From assembly GCA_948470475.1 (NCBI GenBank), contig OX419346.1, forward strand, positions 4,914,495 through 4,978,494: a DNA stretch of 64,000 bases, written 5' to 3'. The notes beneath the pieces were generated by a model that was not told the origin of the DNA, made no database searches, and was given only the letters and a program-made list of their open reading frames with translations. The translations under genes were made by a program, and so were the position numbers. Of the stretch, positions 47,770 through 59,100 are shown piece by piece; the stretch's first letter is position 1; the number at the start of each line of letters is the position of its first letter. The DNA is from Galaxea fascicularis (taxonomy: Eukaryota; Cnidaria; Anthozoa; Scleractinia; Euphylliidae).

Positions 47770-48075
47770 GTTAGTTTACAGACCAACAAATTGGTGTAAA
47801 AAAAGCAAGGTCGTTTTCTTCCAACTTCTGGTCGATAAAGTCAAAATGCTCATGTTTAATTATCGGTGGACGGCCGCTGCGAGGCAGATCGCCATAATAG
47901 GAGAGTTCTGTCTGAAACAATTGTAATACTTTCTGACAGCTTTGCGGCTGATTTTTATACCATCAGTGCGAGGCAGCTCCCGAATCGCCGTGGAAATTTT
48001 AAAGTTTGCTCGAAAGAAAGAGAAGAGCCTAAGCCGAACGTATAATGTTCTAACCATCGCGCTATGATCAAACTG
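47770..48075 (-). pseudogene. broken Tc1/mariner-like transposase, N-terminal part
   Basis: One frame gives STAIRELPRTDGIKISRKAV followed by RKYYNCFRQ, a helix-turn-helix of the Tc1 transposase type. After a frameshift near 47905, the next frame gives DLPRSGRPPIIKHEHFDFID then QKLEENDL, with the GRPR-like SGRP motif and the usual following acidic segment. Stops follow within 20 codons, and the DDE catalytic domain was not found. It is a dead, truncated copy lying between HBP1 and XPC. Confidence 0.75.
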
Positions 48076-48320
48076 ACAGATCTCGAAAGTGTTTTTACAC
48101 AAATGGTGCTTAGCACGTGACCATAAAACGTGACGCGAGTTTCAACACGTGAAAGGCATTCAAGTTTGTTTCGCACACGCTTCGAGTTAAAATTTATTTC
48201 ACTAAAGTAGTAAGCTAAAAAAGGATTTTTGTTATACCTCCTTCATTTCAGCGCAGAAAACTGAGAGTTGAGGCTTGAAGCTATTTGAATTGTAATTGGA
48301 TGGGTGAAGTCATTTTGTTT

Positions 48321-48439
48321 CTCTATTGATCACAGGCTTCCAATCGTGTGTGCGACATCAGATGTTCAAAAAATATATATGGTTTTAGCTTCCGATGTCA
48401 CACACCACGATTGGGCTGCCTGTGGATTGATTAGGTCAC
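48321..48439. mobile_element. foldback element
   Basis: TTGATCACAGGCTTCCAATCGTG (48329 onward) is mirrored near 48400-48432 (CACGATTGGGCTGCCTGTGG); the unpaired centre is AT-rich. MITE-like, with no coding capacity. Confidence 0.6.
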
Positions 48440-48710
48440 TTAAGAGGATTTTCTCCTGAATTGACCTAATCCAAACGCGAATTCTTAATTTCCTTGTCTT
48501 TCTCACGAGAAAACTGAGCATACACTTGCGTTATATGACAAGAGAGTCAGTCCTCAGATAGTCGGAGATACAAATGGTATCACATTCAGAGATTTGTTTG
48601 TATTCGAGAATTACCTGTCAATATGCAGATGATTTTAGAAATGAAGACAGGATAAGCTACAAGCAAACGAGCACGCGGAAAAGGTGTGAAATGCGCAAAT
48701 GAACACGAAA

Positions 48711-49010
48711 TTAAAAACGAGAGAGGAGAAGGGAAAAACAAAGCGAGGAAAATAACAAATAAGACAAAGAACCAAAAAGATAGAAATCTACGTCCGGAGA
48801 AGCTGATGAAGAAGCGGCACCAGAAACCTTACTGACTTTCGCCGTTGGCTGAGAAACTTGCTCAGCATCAGGAGTAGCGGTTAAATTCTGCGTCGCTGAA
48901 AGACCGGAAGGCAGAAGAGTTTGAACTTTTTGTCCTTCTTGTACTTGAGAAGCTTCAGGGACGTCAGAGGAAGACGGACACTTTAGCGGCGGATAAAGAG
49001 ACGAAGAATG
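48711..49010 (-). CDS. orphan Ser/Thr-rich open frame, possible terminal exon
   Basis: An open stretch of 99 codons plus TAA follows a sequence that would serve as a splice acceptor (pyrimidine-rich CTTATCGCTAG at 49011-49021); there is no ATG start. The product is rich in Ser, Thr, Pro and Ala (for example SATQNLTATPDAEQVSQPTA) and ends in a hydrophobic tail (FYLFGSLSYLLFSSLCFSLL). That layout resembles a GPI-anchor signal or a C-terminal membrane segment. No partner exons or known family were recognised. It might be an exon of an unrecognised gene between HBP1 and XPC, a retrocopy, or a chance frame. Confidence 0.3.
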   Translation of the reverse strand, partial: HSSSLYPPLKCPSSSDVPEASQVQEGQKVQTLLPSGLSATQNLTATPDAEQVSQPTAKVSKVSGAASSSASPDVDFYLFGSLSYLLFSSLCFSLLLSRF

Positions 49011-49306
49011 CTAGCGATAAGATGACAAGATGCTCGAACGAGACGCAAGCATCTAAAGGTAGCATTGCCAGGTTACTTAGCCGTTATATACGTACGGAGA
49101 GACCGCTGAGAACAGGCATGTGCTAATAAAATATCAGCGTCAGACTGAGCTGTTGAGGGAATACCACGCTCCTTTCGTTTCGGGAAATTTCATTTTGGAA
49201 ATCTATACAAAATCAATGGTGGTTATGAAATGCTGTTCCACCTTCATTGCACTGTCAGGATGTTTAATTTTGATTTTTGTGCCAAAAAGAGGAACATAAA
49301 AAATAG

Positions 49307-49578
49307 CTACAATCTTGGACAAAACTACTTGAGAAAACTGGCCTCTTCGCGCCCAAAAATCGTTCACGAAAACATCTGGCTCAACAGTATTACTATAGTA
49401 ACTTCCCCCTCCCCCTATTCAATGTTGAATTTAGGAAGCCGCAATTCTTCAGCAAACGTTTAGGAGCCACAAACAACATTGAATTGGGGGAGGGGGGTGG
49501 TGAAACTCGGTTGTTAGTGTTCTCACAAAAAGAGACTTTGGAGCTCAATTTTCTCAACAGTTCTGTCCAAGATTGTAG
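49307..49578. mobile_element. nested inverted repeats, MITE-like
   Basis: Outer arms: CTACAATCTTGGACAAAACT against the complement of AGTTCTGTCCAAGATTGTAG. Inner arms: CCCCCTCCCCCTATTCAATG and the complement of CATTGAATTGGGGGAGGGGGG. No coding capacity. Confidence 0.75.
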
Positions 49579-49899
49579 AATCGTGCAGCCAATGAATGTA
49601 CGTCCCAGAATTTGTTACTGCTAGCCTTTCATCTCTTTGTCTGTTAATTATTTAGAACACTAATAGCCAAACTTTGACAAGATGGCTACACGGAATATAA
49701 CTATGTTGTCAATAACCCTTTCACTGCCAAAAAAGCAACTAACAGCAACTGTATGCAACATAACATGACAGCCGACTTTTTTTTATTCAAAAACATTATT
49801 TTGTACAATTGTTATTTATTTGATAAAAAAAAAGTATAGACTTAGAACAAAACACCTTCTCTTCAAAACAACCTGTAAAATGACGGTATACATTGCAAT

Positions 49900-51350
49900 T
49901 ACTAAACATAGCTACATTCGTTATTGAGCATGCTCCGACCTTTCCATGCCTTGCGCCTGTTGAGTCAAACGCCGAACTTAATTCAGCCGAACTTGAAGGG
50001 GAGGTCTCAAGCTATTTTTAGTAAAACATTAAAAATCAAAATTCCCTTTTCGGTTGATGCCAAAAGTAAAATAATGGTTAAAATTGCTATAAAGGTTTAC
50101 TGCAATGCAAAGAAATTATACTCATACAATTTCGGAGGCAAACGACCGAGACTGGGATCAATTCAAACTTGAAAACGTCGGCCCAGTTTTCGAGTTTGAA
50201 TTGAATTTTCGTGTTGCAATTCTCTAAAAATGGATTTTAACATATTTCGGTTTGTCCTTTCACGCTAAATTCTCTTTATTTCTTGGAATTGGTGATATAG
50301 AAAGGATTCGAATATTAACAGTGTTTGAAGCTAGAATTTAGTGAATTTTGAGCAAAAATCCCGAAAACCTCCGTGAGAATGCCCCTTTAACTAGATCATG
50401 AAAATCAACAACTCGAGGTTGACTTATACATTGATATACATTAACATGATTATGCACTTGGTTCGGCTCATGTGAAGATCGGCGTTTTACCCAAACTCTA
50501 TCTTCAGCCGTTTTTCACGCCTGGCATGAACTTAATGATTGAGTTTAGTTTGGCTCATGCGAAGTACGGCGTTTGACCTGAGCCTCACATTAACGAACCG
50601 ACTTCTGAATTTTGTGCATGGTGGCCTGTTTCTTGACTACTTATGCCCTGACAAAGTGTGGCAACGATAAAAAGTTTACACTTTTCTCACTAGTTACGAC
50701 TGCAAAATGTTGCGTCACTGAAATAAAAATGTAATACCTTTACTCTCCTGCCATTAAAACTAACAACAGAAGCTAACCAAGTCTTCGACCCAAACACCCT
50801 CGTAATAAATGCCATACAAACGAGTATACACTATAAGTTTAAGGGTTATATTATCTGATTTAAGGTGATCCCTCATAAAGGTGTGATCTGCAGTAGCCAC
50901 GCTCTTAAAAGGAGTACGCTTATAAAGTATTCTGTTCTACTTCATACGAGTGTTTGCCGCCAGTTATTGTGACAAGTGCTATATGGAAGAACAGAGCCTC
51001 GTTATTTCGGCCAAACGGGATCAACAGAGCGTCAAAGGTCTTCGTATCTTCAAATCTACATTTTTTCAAACGGCAGAGTCAGCCCACAGGAACACGATTT
51101 CGTCCATTCACCAGTCACCGAATCCTTCTTATGGCGGCTTTCGGGAAACACGTGACAATGCCCGTCACTTGCAACACTGGATTTTCCCTCTGGGTTAAAA
51201 AAAAAATCAAAATTATTTTTGGGCTATTTTAAGTCATTTTTCCCAGAGCCATTTAACAATTTGATTTGCTTCCTGTCGACTGGCTCAGAAATGTAACAAA
51301 AATAGATAGCTGGCCACCAACTGAAATAGTAATAACAATTAATTTAATCA
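49900..51350. other. spacer with dispersed repeats, no gene seen
   Basis: At 50460-50620 the phrase GGCTCATGTGAAGATCGGCG recurs as GGCTCATGCGAAGTACGGCG about 85 bp later, suggesting a diverged tandem repeat. Frames at 49924-50172 and 50950-51232 have no domain. Confidence 0.4.
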
Positions 51351-51410
51351 GCCCGTCCGTCTGCTGATCAGTTCTTCGTTCTTTCGTTCGTCCATCCATC
51401 GGTCCATCCA

Positions 51411-51446
51411 GTCGGTCGTCGGTCGTCGGTCGTCGGTCGGTTGGTC
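51411..51446. repeat. (GTCGGTC)n short minisatellite
   Basis: About five copies of GTCGGTC; the flanking sequence is rich in CGTCC and CCATC variants. Confidence 0.85.
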
Positions 51447-51958
51447 AAGCCGCCCGTTCGTCCTTCCTCTCGTCGCCTTCAGAGTGCGCCTTACGCGCCC
51501 GTAGCCAAGATTTTGAATGGGGGAGTGCGTCAGACTGCTATCGGCGGACCGCTTGAGCGCCTACGGCGCGAGTTGGTACGGGTGTATCTCTTCAGAGCCA
51601 TACAAAACGGCTCTAGTCGGAGTCACAACACGGAAAAGTCTTGTCCTTGTTGATTTTAGTTAAGCTTTGAGTAACGGAATTTTTAAGCAGTGCTTCAGTC
51701 AAATTCTGGTTAAGTAGTGACTGTGCATCGGATGGACCACTTGATTAAAACTTCATTTTCAACCTACGCCAGATAGTTTTGGTTTTAAACTCTCTAGCCA
51801 TCGGTCCATTATAGATAGGCCCGAGATGGGAACGCACCCGCTCCATGCGGGCCTGCCTGAAACTATGCCCACAGTCACAAAGAAAATCACCGTCACACCA
51901 TAACCTGGCAGGCCAGCAGATCTACTTTGCAGCACTTTCCCTCCCCTCCCATGCCAAG

Positions 51959-54900
51959 CTAAATTTGCACGGCGCGTTTCTTGTAAACGTACCAAATGTT
52001 TAAATGATCAATACCTTGTCTGTTGAGAGGCCATGAAACTGAAGTGTCCATCACAGTCTCACCCTCGGCGTTGTTAGATGATTCCGCTACTTTAGGTTCC
52101 TGAAAGCGAATGATCATAAAGAAGTTTAAATGTTGCATACTTAATCAGCACCATAAAGCCATAGAGTGGCTTTTAAATGAGTGTCGAAAAACCAAAACCA
52201 AAACAATTATTCTGACCAATCACAAGAGACGTAGACAGCTCAGTGAACCAATCAGAATTTGAAGTAATTACATGCAACCGGCGCCAAGCGCGGGAAAATG
52301 CGCGCGTGCATCTCGCGATTAGTTTTTGTTTTGCTTCTCATTGGCTGAGAAAGTAGCGCGAGTTTTGTCAACCAATCTATCACAGAACGAAGTAAAGCAA
52401 CACCAAGAGAGACTGGTTTATTATTAAATCACATCCTTCGCCGTAAAATACTGAATTGCGTAATTATTTACAAGCTACAAACTATACAAGTATAAATATA
52501 ATGGCTTAAAGTTCTATTTAAAAGTTCTTATTCATCTCAAACTTGAGTTGGATTCAGCCGCACACTTCACGAAAAACGAATTAGCGAAACGCTTTGTCTT
52601 GACTGCCGGTACATTATACGTTCTTTGGCGCCTATAATTATAATGAGGGCTGTAGGCTTCAGGAATTAGGTGATATAATTTACTATTCTGATTCTCGCTG
52701 ATTGATCTAAGTAACGACTTTCTAATGTATTCGTGGTGTTCCCTGATAGAGGTCAAGCAGGCGGCTCTAAGGCTTCCCTCTACGGCATTCTAGGAAAAAT
52801 ACACGGCAGAGCTCTTTTCTGAACACTTTTTAACTACGACTGTAAATACTGAGGTAGAGAATAATGAAAAAAATACGGGTTACTTTCGACACTCAATTGA
52901 AAACCGAGTGTGGTTTAGCGTTGTTTGTACTTTTATCAGCAACAGCGTTCGTCATCACAGTGGTCAACAAACAAGTCTTTTACCAGCTCACGTCGTCCTG
53001 GCAACCAGTTCGCCTCTTGCAAGGCCCGGCCACAACCCCAGAATGGTTGCAACATAACTAACATTTTCACCGGCTTACAGCGGATACGAAACGACACAAG
53101 CTCATGGCCGTGCACCTACTTTTGACGCCCTCATCATTTTTCTCACAAACGCTTCAGTACCCTTTTATTTTAGATCACACAACAAGGAAAATGAATTCAG
53201 TTACAGCGAAAATGTATTCTTGAAACAGTCTCACCTCAGTATCATATCGCTTCTTGAGCCTCTCTCTAATTAAAAGCGATCTGGTTAACAGTTTCCAGTT
53301 GGCTAACATACGTTTTTCACGCTTCTATAAAACAAAACAAAAAGAAAATTAAAAAAAAAAAAACAGACGAAAGGAATGAAGGAAGCAGGAAGGATAAAGA
53401 AAGAAATTTAAAAGGAAATAAGAGATGAGCCGCACCATCAACTCTACTAAATAGCTTCATTGAGTCTGACATTACAGCGAAAAACTGAATTCCGAAACTG
53501 GAGTTTCATCCTACGCATTGACCCAAGTGAGACATGCGTCCCGCAGCCTAAAAATGGATACATTTGACAAATGAAAAGGGGCATTTTTCCAAAATCATTT
53601 GGAAAATGCATGCCAAATTTTTCAGTCCTAAAAGAACAGGCGAGTTGTGTCGGCAATAGAGTGCGGCATAGTTCACGCACAAGAATAATTTATTTGCGTC
53701 AGTTCGTCTGACAACTGCGCAAATTGCGCAAAAACGCGCCCTAGAATGAGCACTGCCCACGCACTCAAGGCTGGAAACCAGAGACACGCCACGTAACAAC
53801 TAATGAGAAGGGAAGAAAAAGAAAAGAAAGCATGGCGCGTTAAAATAAAATCTGAGTAAGACAGCCCGGTAGCCCAAAATGGTAGCTTATGAAACCTTAA
53901 AATCGTACCTCTGCTTTTCTCTTTTCAGCTTGCTCCTCTTCTTCTCGCCACGCATCCAGCAGAACTTGCTCAAACTCTTCACACACGACAACACCATCAA
54001 TTCTGTGACAAAGTAAACAAAAACAAAACACAACAAAACCTCAGAATTTGTTGTGAGCAAAAAAAATGCTGTATCCAGGGTTCGAACCAACAACAAGGTG
54101 TCAGAACGACAGAACGATGAACCATCACCAACCCTACTGTGCCAGCGAATTCACTCTGCCACGCGGCCTAAATTTTCTTTCACTAGTAGTGGTGGTTATC
54201 TTTAATATCAGTTGTAAAGTCCATATTCCTTGGTCCCTTGCCCTAATCCCTACCAAATTCAAGCTTCAAAGGGCTTTCCTCTACCCGTAGAAGCAAAAAA
54301 ACAGGATGAAAGTATATATATAAACAGACAATAAAAATTATTCTCCATTGGCGAGATAATGAAAATGATAACTGATAATGTCCGCAGACAAATATCCGAG
54401 CATATTTTGATAGCCAAGTGGAGGCTATTGTCTTTATTATCCTTCAAATATTTTTCGCAACACGCATTTGGGGAATATGCCTGGGTATTCCCCGGTTTTA
54501 GCTCGGGCATATTCAGTCACGCGATGCGTTTAGACCAATCGCGCGCGAGCGAAAATATCTGATGGATTATAATTCACAATGTTGGTGAACTTGAACACGG
54601 AATTATTACCCCGTTGCCGTCGTCTTAGACTTTGACGTTGTAAATGCCAAACTAAAGCTAACTCGTGATACTTACACAGGATGACTGAAACCGCAGTGAA
54701 AATCAAATCCAACTACAGCCTGAGCACAATCAATGTTTAATTTCTTTGCAATGCGTTGAATTCCATTGACTGAAAACAGGGAAGAAGACAAAATTAGTGA
54801 CGCTGGACCGGCTTGACAGACAAAACATGCCCAAAATGAAGCCATCGTTAGAAAGGATTGAAGTTAAAATGGAGCTCGAGAAGTTTGCCTGGGGTTGTTC

Positions 54901-55886
54901 TCGCCGGTTCACTAAGTTATAGTCCCTTCCACGTTTATTCTTTTTCAACGTTGGAGCGAAACTCTGTGGACATTGCTTGATAGGGCGACTCAAAACTGAA
55001 CAACAACTAAAACAAGGGGTTTCATTAGGAGCTGGCAATCGGCGAAAACCGCCACCTACTTTGTCAGAATTTACCTTTCAATACTGCCTTTTTTGTCTAG
55101 ATTTCCACTCAAATGATTAAAAAAAATTCATCAGGTCCCCACATACTTTGGTTAGCTCAGACGGCTATTTCAAAAATTACTTGAAACCTCTGAACAACAA
55201 CAAAGCAAAAGGGACCCTTCCCCCTTGCTAAATGAAAGCAAAGGATACCACTACAAGGCTATCATTAAGGGCCGGGGATCGGGGATTTTCCCCTTGTATC
55301 TTGAGGAACATCCCCGGCTAACTTGATATAACACCAGCATGTTGAATTCACTACAGCAACTCGAATCCCCAGCTATTTTTTGCATATCCCCACCTACTTC
55401 AAAAATTAGTGATAGCCCTGCCACTATATACACACATTTCCCTGAAGATCATTTCATAGCGTTCTGGCTAGCGCATGATTGAAAGTTTGGTTGGGCAAAG
55501 TCCTCGTAGAAATAACGGGGGTGGCATCAAACGCATGGCCACCAGGGGAGTTCAAGGTACAAGACCCACACTGATACCCACACTAACAACACAAAGAAAC
55601 TGTTTTCATAATGAAAAGAGACACGTACTCTGGATATGCTTCGTTCCTGGAGGAAGCATGCAAGGCAGAAATAACTCCACATTTCCGTACTCGTTTCTCG
55701 GTACTTTACCCTATAACGTGCAATAGGCAATGTCATTAGAAAAAGCTACACTCTAACAATATCAAATGAAGAATGATCGTCGCAGTTGTGATCGCAATTT
55801 TTGCAATTGCGTAAAGAAGCCTGAAAAAAATTCAGGACTTCAACGGGGTTTGAACCCGTGACCTCGCGATTCCGGTGCGATGCTCT

Positions 55887-55921
<35 letters not shown>

Positions 55922-56138
55922 AGGTCAATTTTGGGTTCATGTGTTCCCGTGAAAGATATGTAAGTGGATAATGCATATGAAAGAAATCATATATGAACTG
56001 CGGATATGAAATCAAATGAAGAATGATCGTCGCAGTTGTGATCGCAATTTTTGCAATTGCGTAAAGAAGCCTGAAAAAAAAATTCAGGACTTCAACGGGG
56101 CTTGAACCCGTGACCTCGCGATTCCGGTGCGATGCTCT

Positions 56139-56173
<35 letters not shown>

Positions 56174-59100
56174 AGGTCAATTTTGGGTTCATGTGTTCCC
56201 GTGAAAGATATGTAAGTGGATAATGCATATGAAAGAAATCATATGTGAACTGCGGATATGAAATCAAATGAAGAATGATCGTCGCAGTAGTGATCGCAAT
56301 ATGTACAATATGTACATTGCAGTCGCAGAATTCTGCTGCCTTCCGGCAAATAGCAAAGTTTATTTTGGACGGACCTGGTAAGAACCAACCAAACCTGGAA
56401 AATTGCAACAAATCAACGAATTTGGATATCGTCTACGTATTCCCACGAAATACAGAGAATTTCGTTAACAAATTTAACTACAGACGGCCGCTAAACATAG
56501 TAAGTGTCGAGAACGCTTTACCTTTTGCTTTGAGAGTTAAGACAAGTTCAATAAACACCATACAATAGTATTGCACATTTTAAACGTTCGCCTTCATACG
56601 CTACACGACTTGAATGAGTTTTGCATTTTTCTGAGTAAACTGAAAAAAGGCTTACATCTTTAGCTGGTGGTGGTTTGTATTGTTCTGTTTGCCATCTTCC
56701 AAACAGATCTATCGTGACAGAGTCTCGCTCATGGATTGGTTGATTCTGTATTCAGATAAAAATAATGCAAATGCTATTAGTATAAATCTCCTTGCGTTCT
56801 ATCACGAATGCCGGTCTCTGATTGGCTATGCCACTCGTTATCTACTCTGTGATAGATAGTGAGTAGCGTTTTGTCAACAAAATGGCGGCCGCTTCTTGGC
56901 GTCTAATTAACAGTTAGATTATGAGCTCGAAATTTCTATCGTGCATAGAAATCTCGAGCTCATAATCTAACTGTTGATTAGACAGACCTCAAGAAGACAG
57001 TTAGATTCCATCTTCTAACAACTTGACGTAAGAGGTATCTTACCCTTTTTGGTCGTCCCTTGACCACCTTGTAGGCCTTCTCACCTTGCTGAAACATAAT
57101 TGGGGAACACATTGTTATAAAGAGCATATAAAGAAAAGCAAAAAACAAAAAGCAAAACAAAACAAAAATTAAAGTTACGGTGTCACATGTCAACAGTTAC
57201 CTTGACAACTAAGGCTTCATTCAACCACTTTTCTCGCGTATGCAGCTGATAAAAATTATAAACAACAACATCAAACAACAGATCCACATAGGAAACTGTA
57301 TTACAGGTCAACGCAGATGAATATCAACCCTCACTTCCCACAGACAGTACAGACAAAGGGGAGCATAAAGAGCCTCAATTTTCAACCCTTTCGGGTGAAT
57401 TCTTGGCCTGTCCTTTAGAAAGGGTGTCTACTTCAGATAGTAGGTTCACTGATATTTGAAAACATCATGGGCATCAATGTCCGGCTGCCAATCAACACGA
57501 GTACTACAGCTAAAGATGGTTCTCCTCCTTTGGGACAGGGTTCACATTCGCATACTGATAAACTTTTATCTTTATTGTTTTACTTATATTCTTGTTTAAA
57601 CGATGTCCTGAAGTTTGTGTGCACCTGTTTTATTTAGGGTGCAAACGTAAACTACTGCAATTTCCCACGATGGTATCTTAACCCTTTCACTCCCTCGATT
57701 GCAATGTTAATTCTCCTTACTGGCTGCCATACATTGCCTGTAATGATAGTTGTGAGAATTTGGTGTTAAATCAAACAATAGCCCCTAGTTGATTTTTTTC
57801 TTTATTCTCATCACCTGTCTGCTTGACAGTGTAATACTATTGCAAGGAGAAATTACTTATTGATCACTCCTAAGACTGAAAGGGATAAATATATGAAATC
57901 TAGAAATCTTTGTACAAGAAGCTTATCTCCTGAAACATAATAAATTAAGTTGAGTTCAATCACACTCCGTTTTCATCATGTGTATTGTGATCACGGACAC
58001 TCAGACCAGCAACAAGCCAGAGCCATAACAACTGAGGCGCTGAAGGAGCTATCGCCTTTTTATAGCGTAAGTTCTTGTTTGAAATTTTAACGAATTTAGC
58101 CCTGAATACCGTCAGGATTAAAACACTACAATAGCAGAGTAAGGCTGCGCCTTTCTAAAACCTCTAATTTCATTAAATCTTCATAGGGCACAGGTCTATT
58201 GTTTTAGGGCTAGGTTCCACTGTTGACTGTTTGTCGATTGTTTTTTCAATGAATCTTGTGAGGTGTTACGAACCGGTGTAGGTCCCAATAGCAGGCCATG
58301 GGAGTTGGAGGCATTCATACCGCCCTGTACAATAGATAGCAAAACAACTTGAACTAACCGTGTGAACACATTCCCTTGAAAACACTGCCTCCCCTCGACA
58401 GTAGCCCAGTATGGCAGCGGTTTCTGGGTATATAGCTGTGCACAATGTGAATATAAAAAGACCAAATTAAGTGCCCAATCACGTAATCATAATTATTTCT
58501 TTATAAGTCTTCACTTAATCACCATTTCATGAAACATGCTTTTAGTTATATTTACATAGTTAATTTAGTTATACATTCAGTATCAATTGAAATCTTAGGA
58601 TTAGAAGGCAAAGAGCCACTTGTGGATGTACTTCTAATAAATCATCATCATCATCATCATCATCATTATTATTATTATTTGGCTTTAATTACAAACGGAC
58701 GACTTTTGCAAGACAGGCCACAAGCGCGATTTTCGGACACTGTGGATTTAGCGACTTTTTTTTTCAGAAATTGCATTGCTGGAAATACTTTTTTGCCCGC
58801 CAAACACCCCTCGCTTGGCTCTTCTTTCAGGGATTATTTTCCTCCACTGTAAACACAAGCTGTATTTACTAACCTTCAAATTTAAGTAAATGCCTCTTCA
58901 GCACGTACCTGCAAAAAAAAGAGAAAAACAAAATGCTTTATGTCTGTTGCTAACAGCAAACGAACCACGCCTCCAGGGTTGCAGTTAACGAGCAAAAGGT
59001 ACAAAATACACCTTGATGAAGAGCAAGTTACTGACCTGGGCATCCAAAACAAAAGAATGTCCCAGTGTGTAACTTGCTTACCAGCAAGGTCTTTTTTGTA

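Larger units (their letters stand above)
55761..56302 (-). repeat. tandem array of about 250-bp tRNA-like units
   Basis: Two full units (55761-56010 and 56011-56262) and the first 40 bp of a third lie head to tail. Each contains a 72-nt tRNA-like sequence, a short hairpin tail (CTGAATTTTTTTCAGG) and a common flank with TGACGTTGGGAGCAGGTCAA. The array sits in the XPC intron between exons 56745-56656 and 55710-55629. The units are nearly identical, so the duplication is recent. A spurious open frame of 221 codons runs through it. Confidence 0.9.

Noticed and set aside
55746..56411. 221-codon frame on the minus strand with a duplicated segment ([16 protein letters not shown])
   Set aside because: It is the translation of two tandem tRNA-like units; such frames are a known source of false hypothetical proteins.
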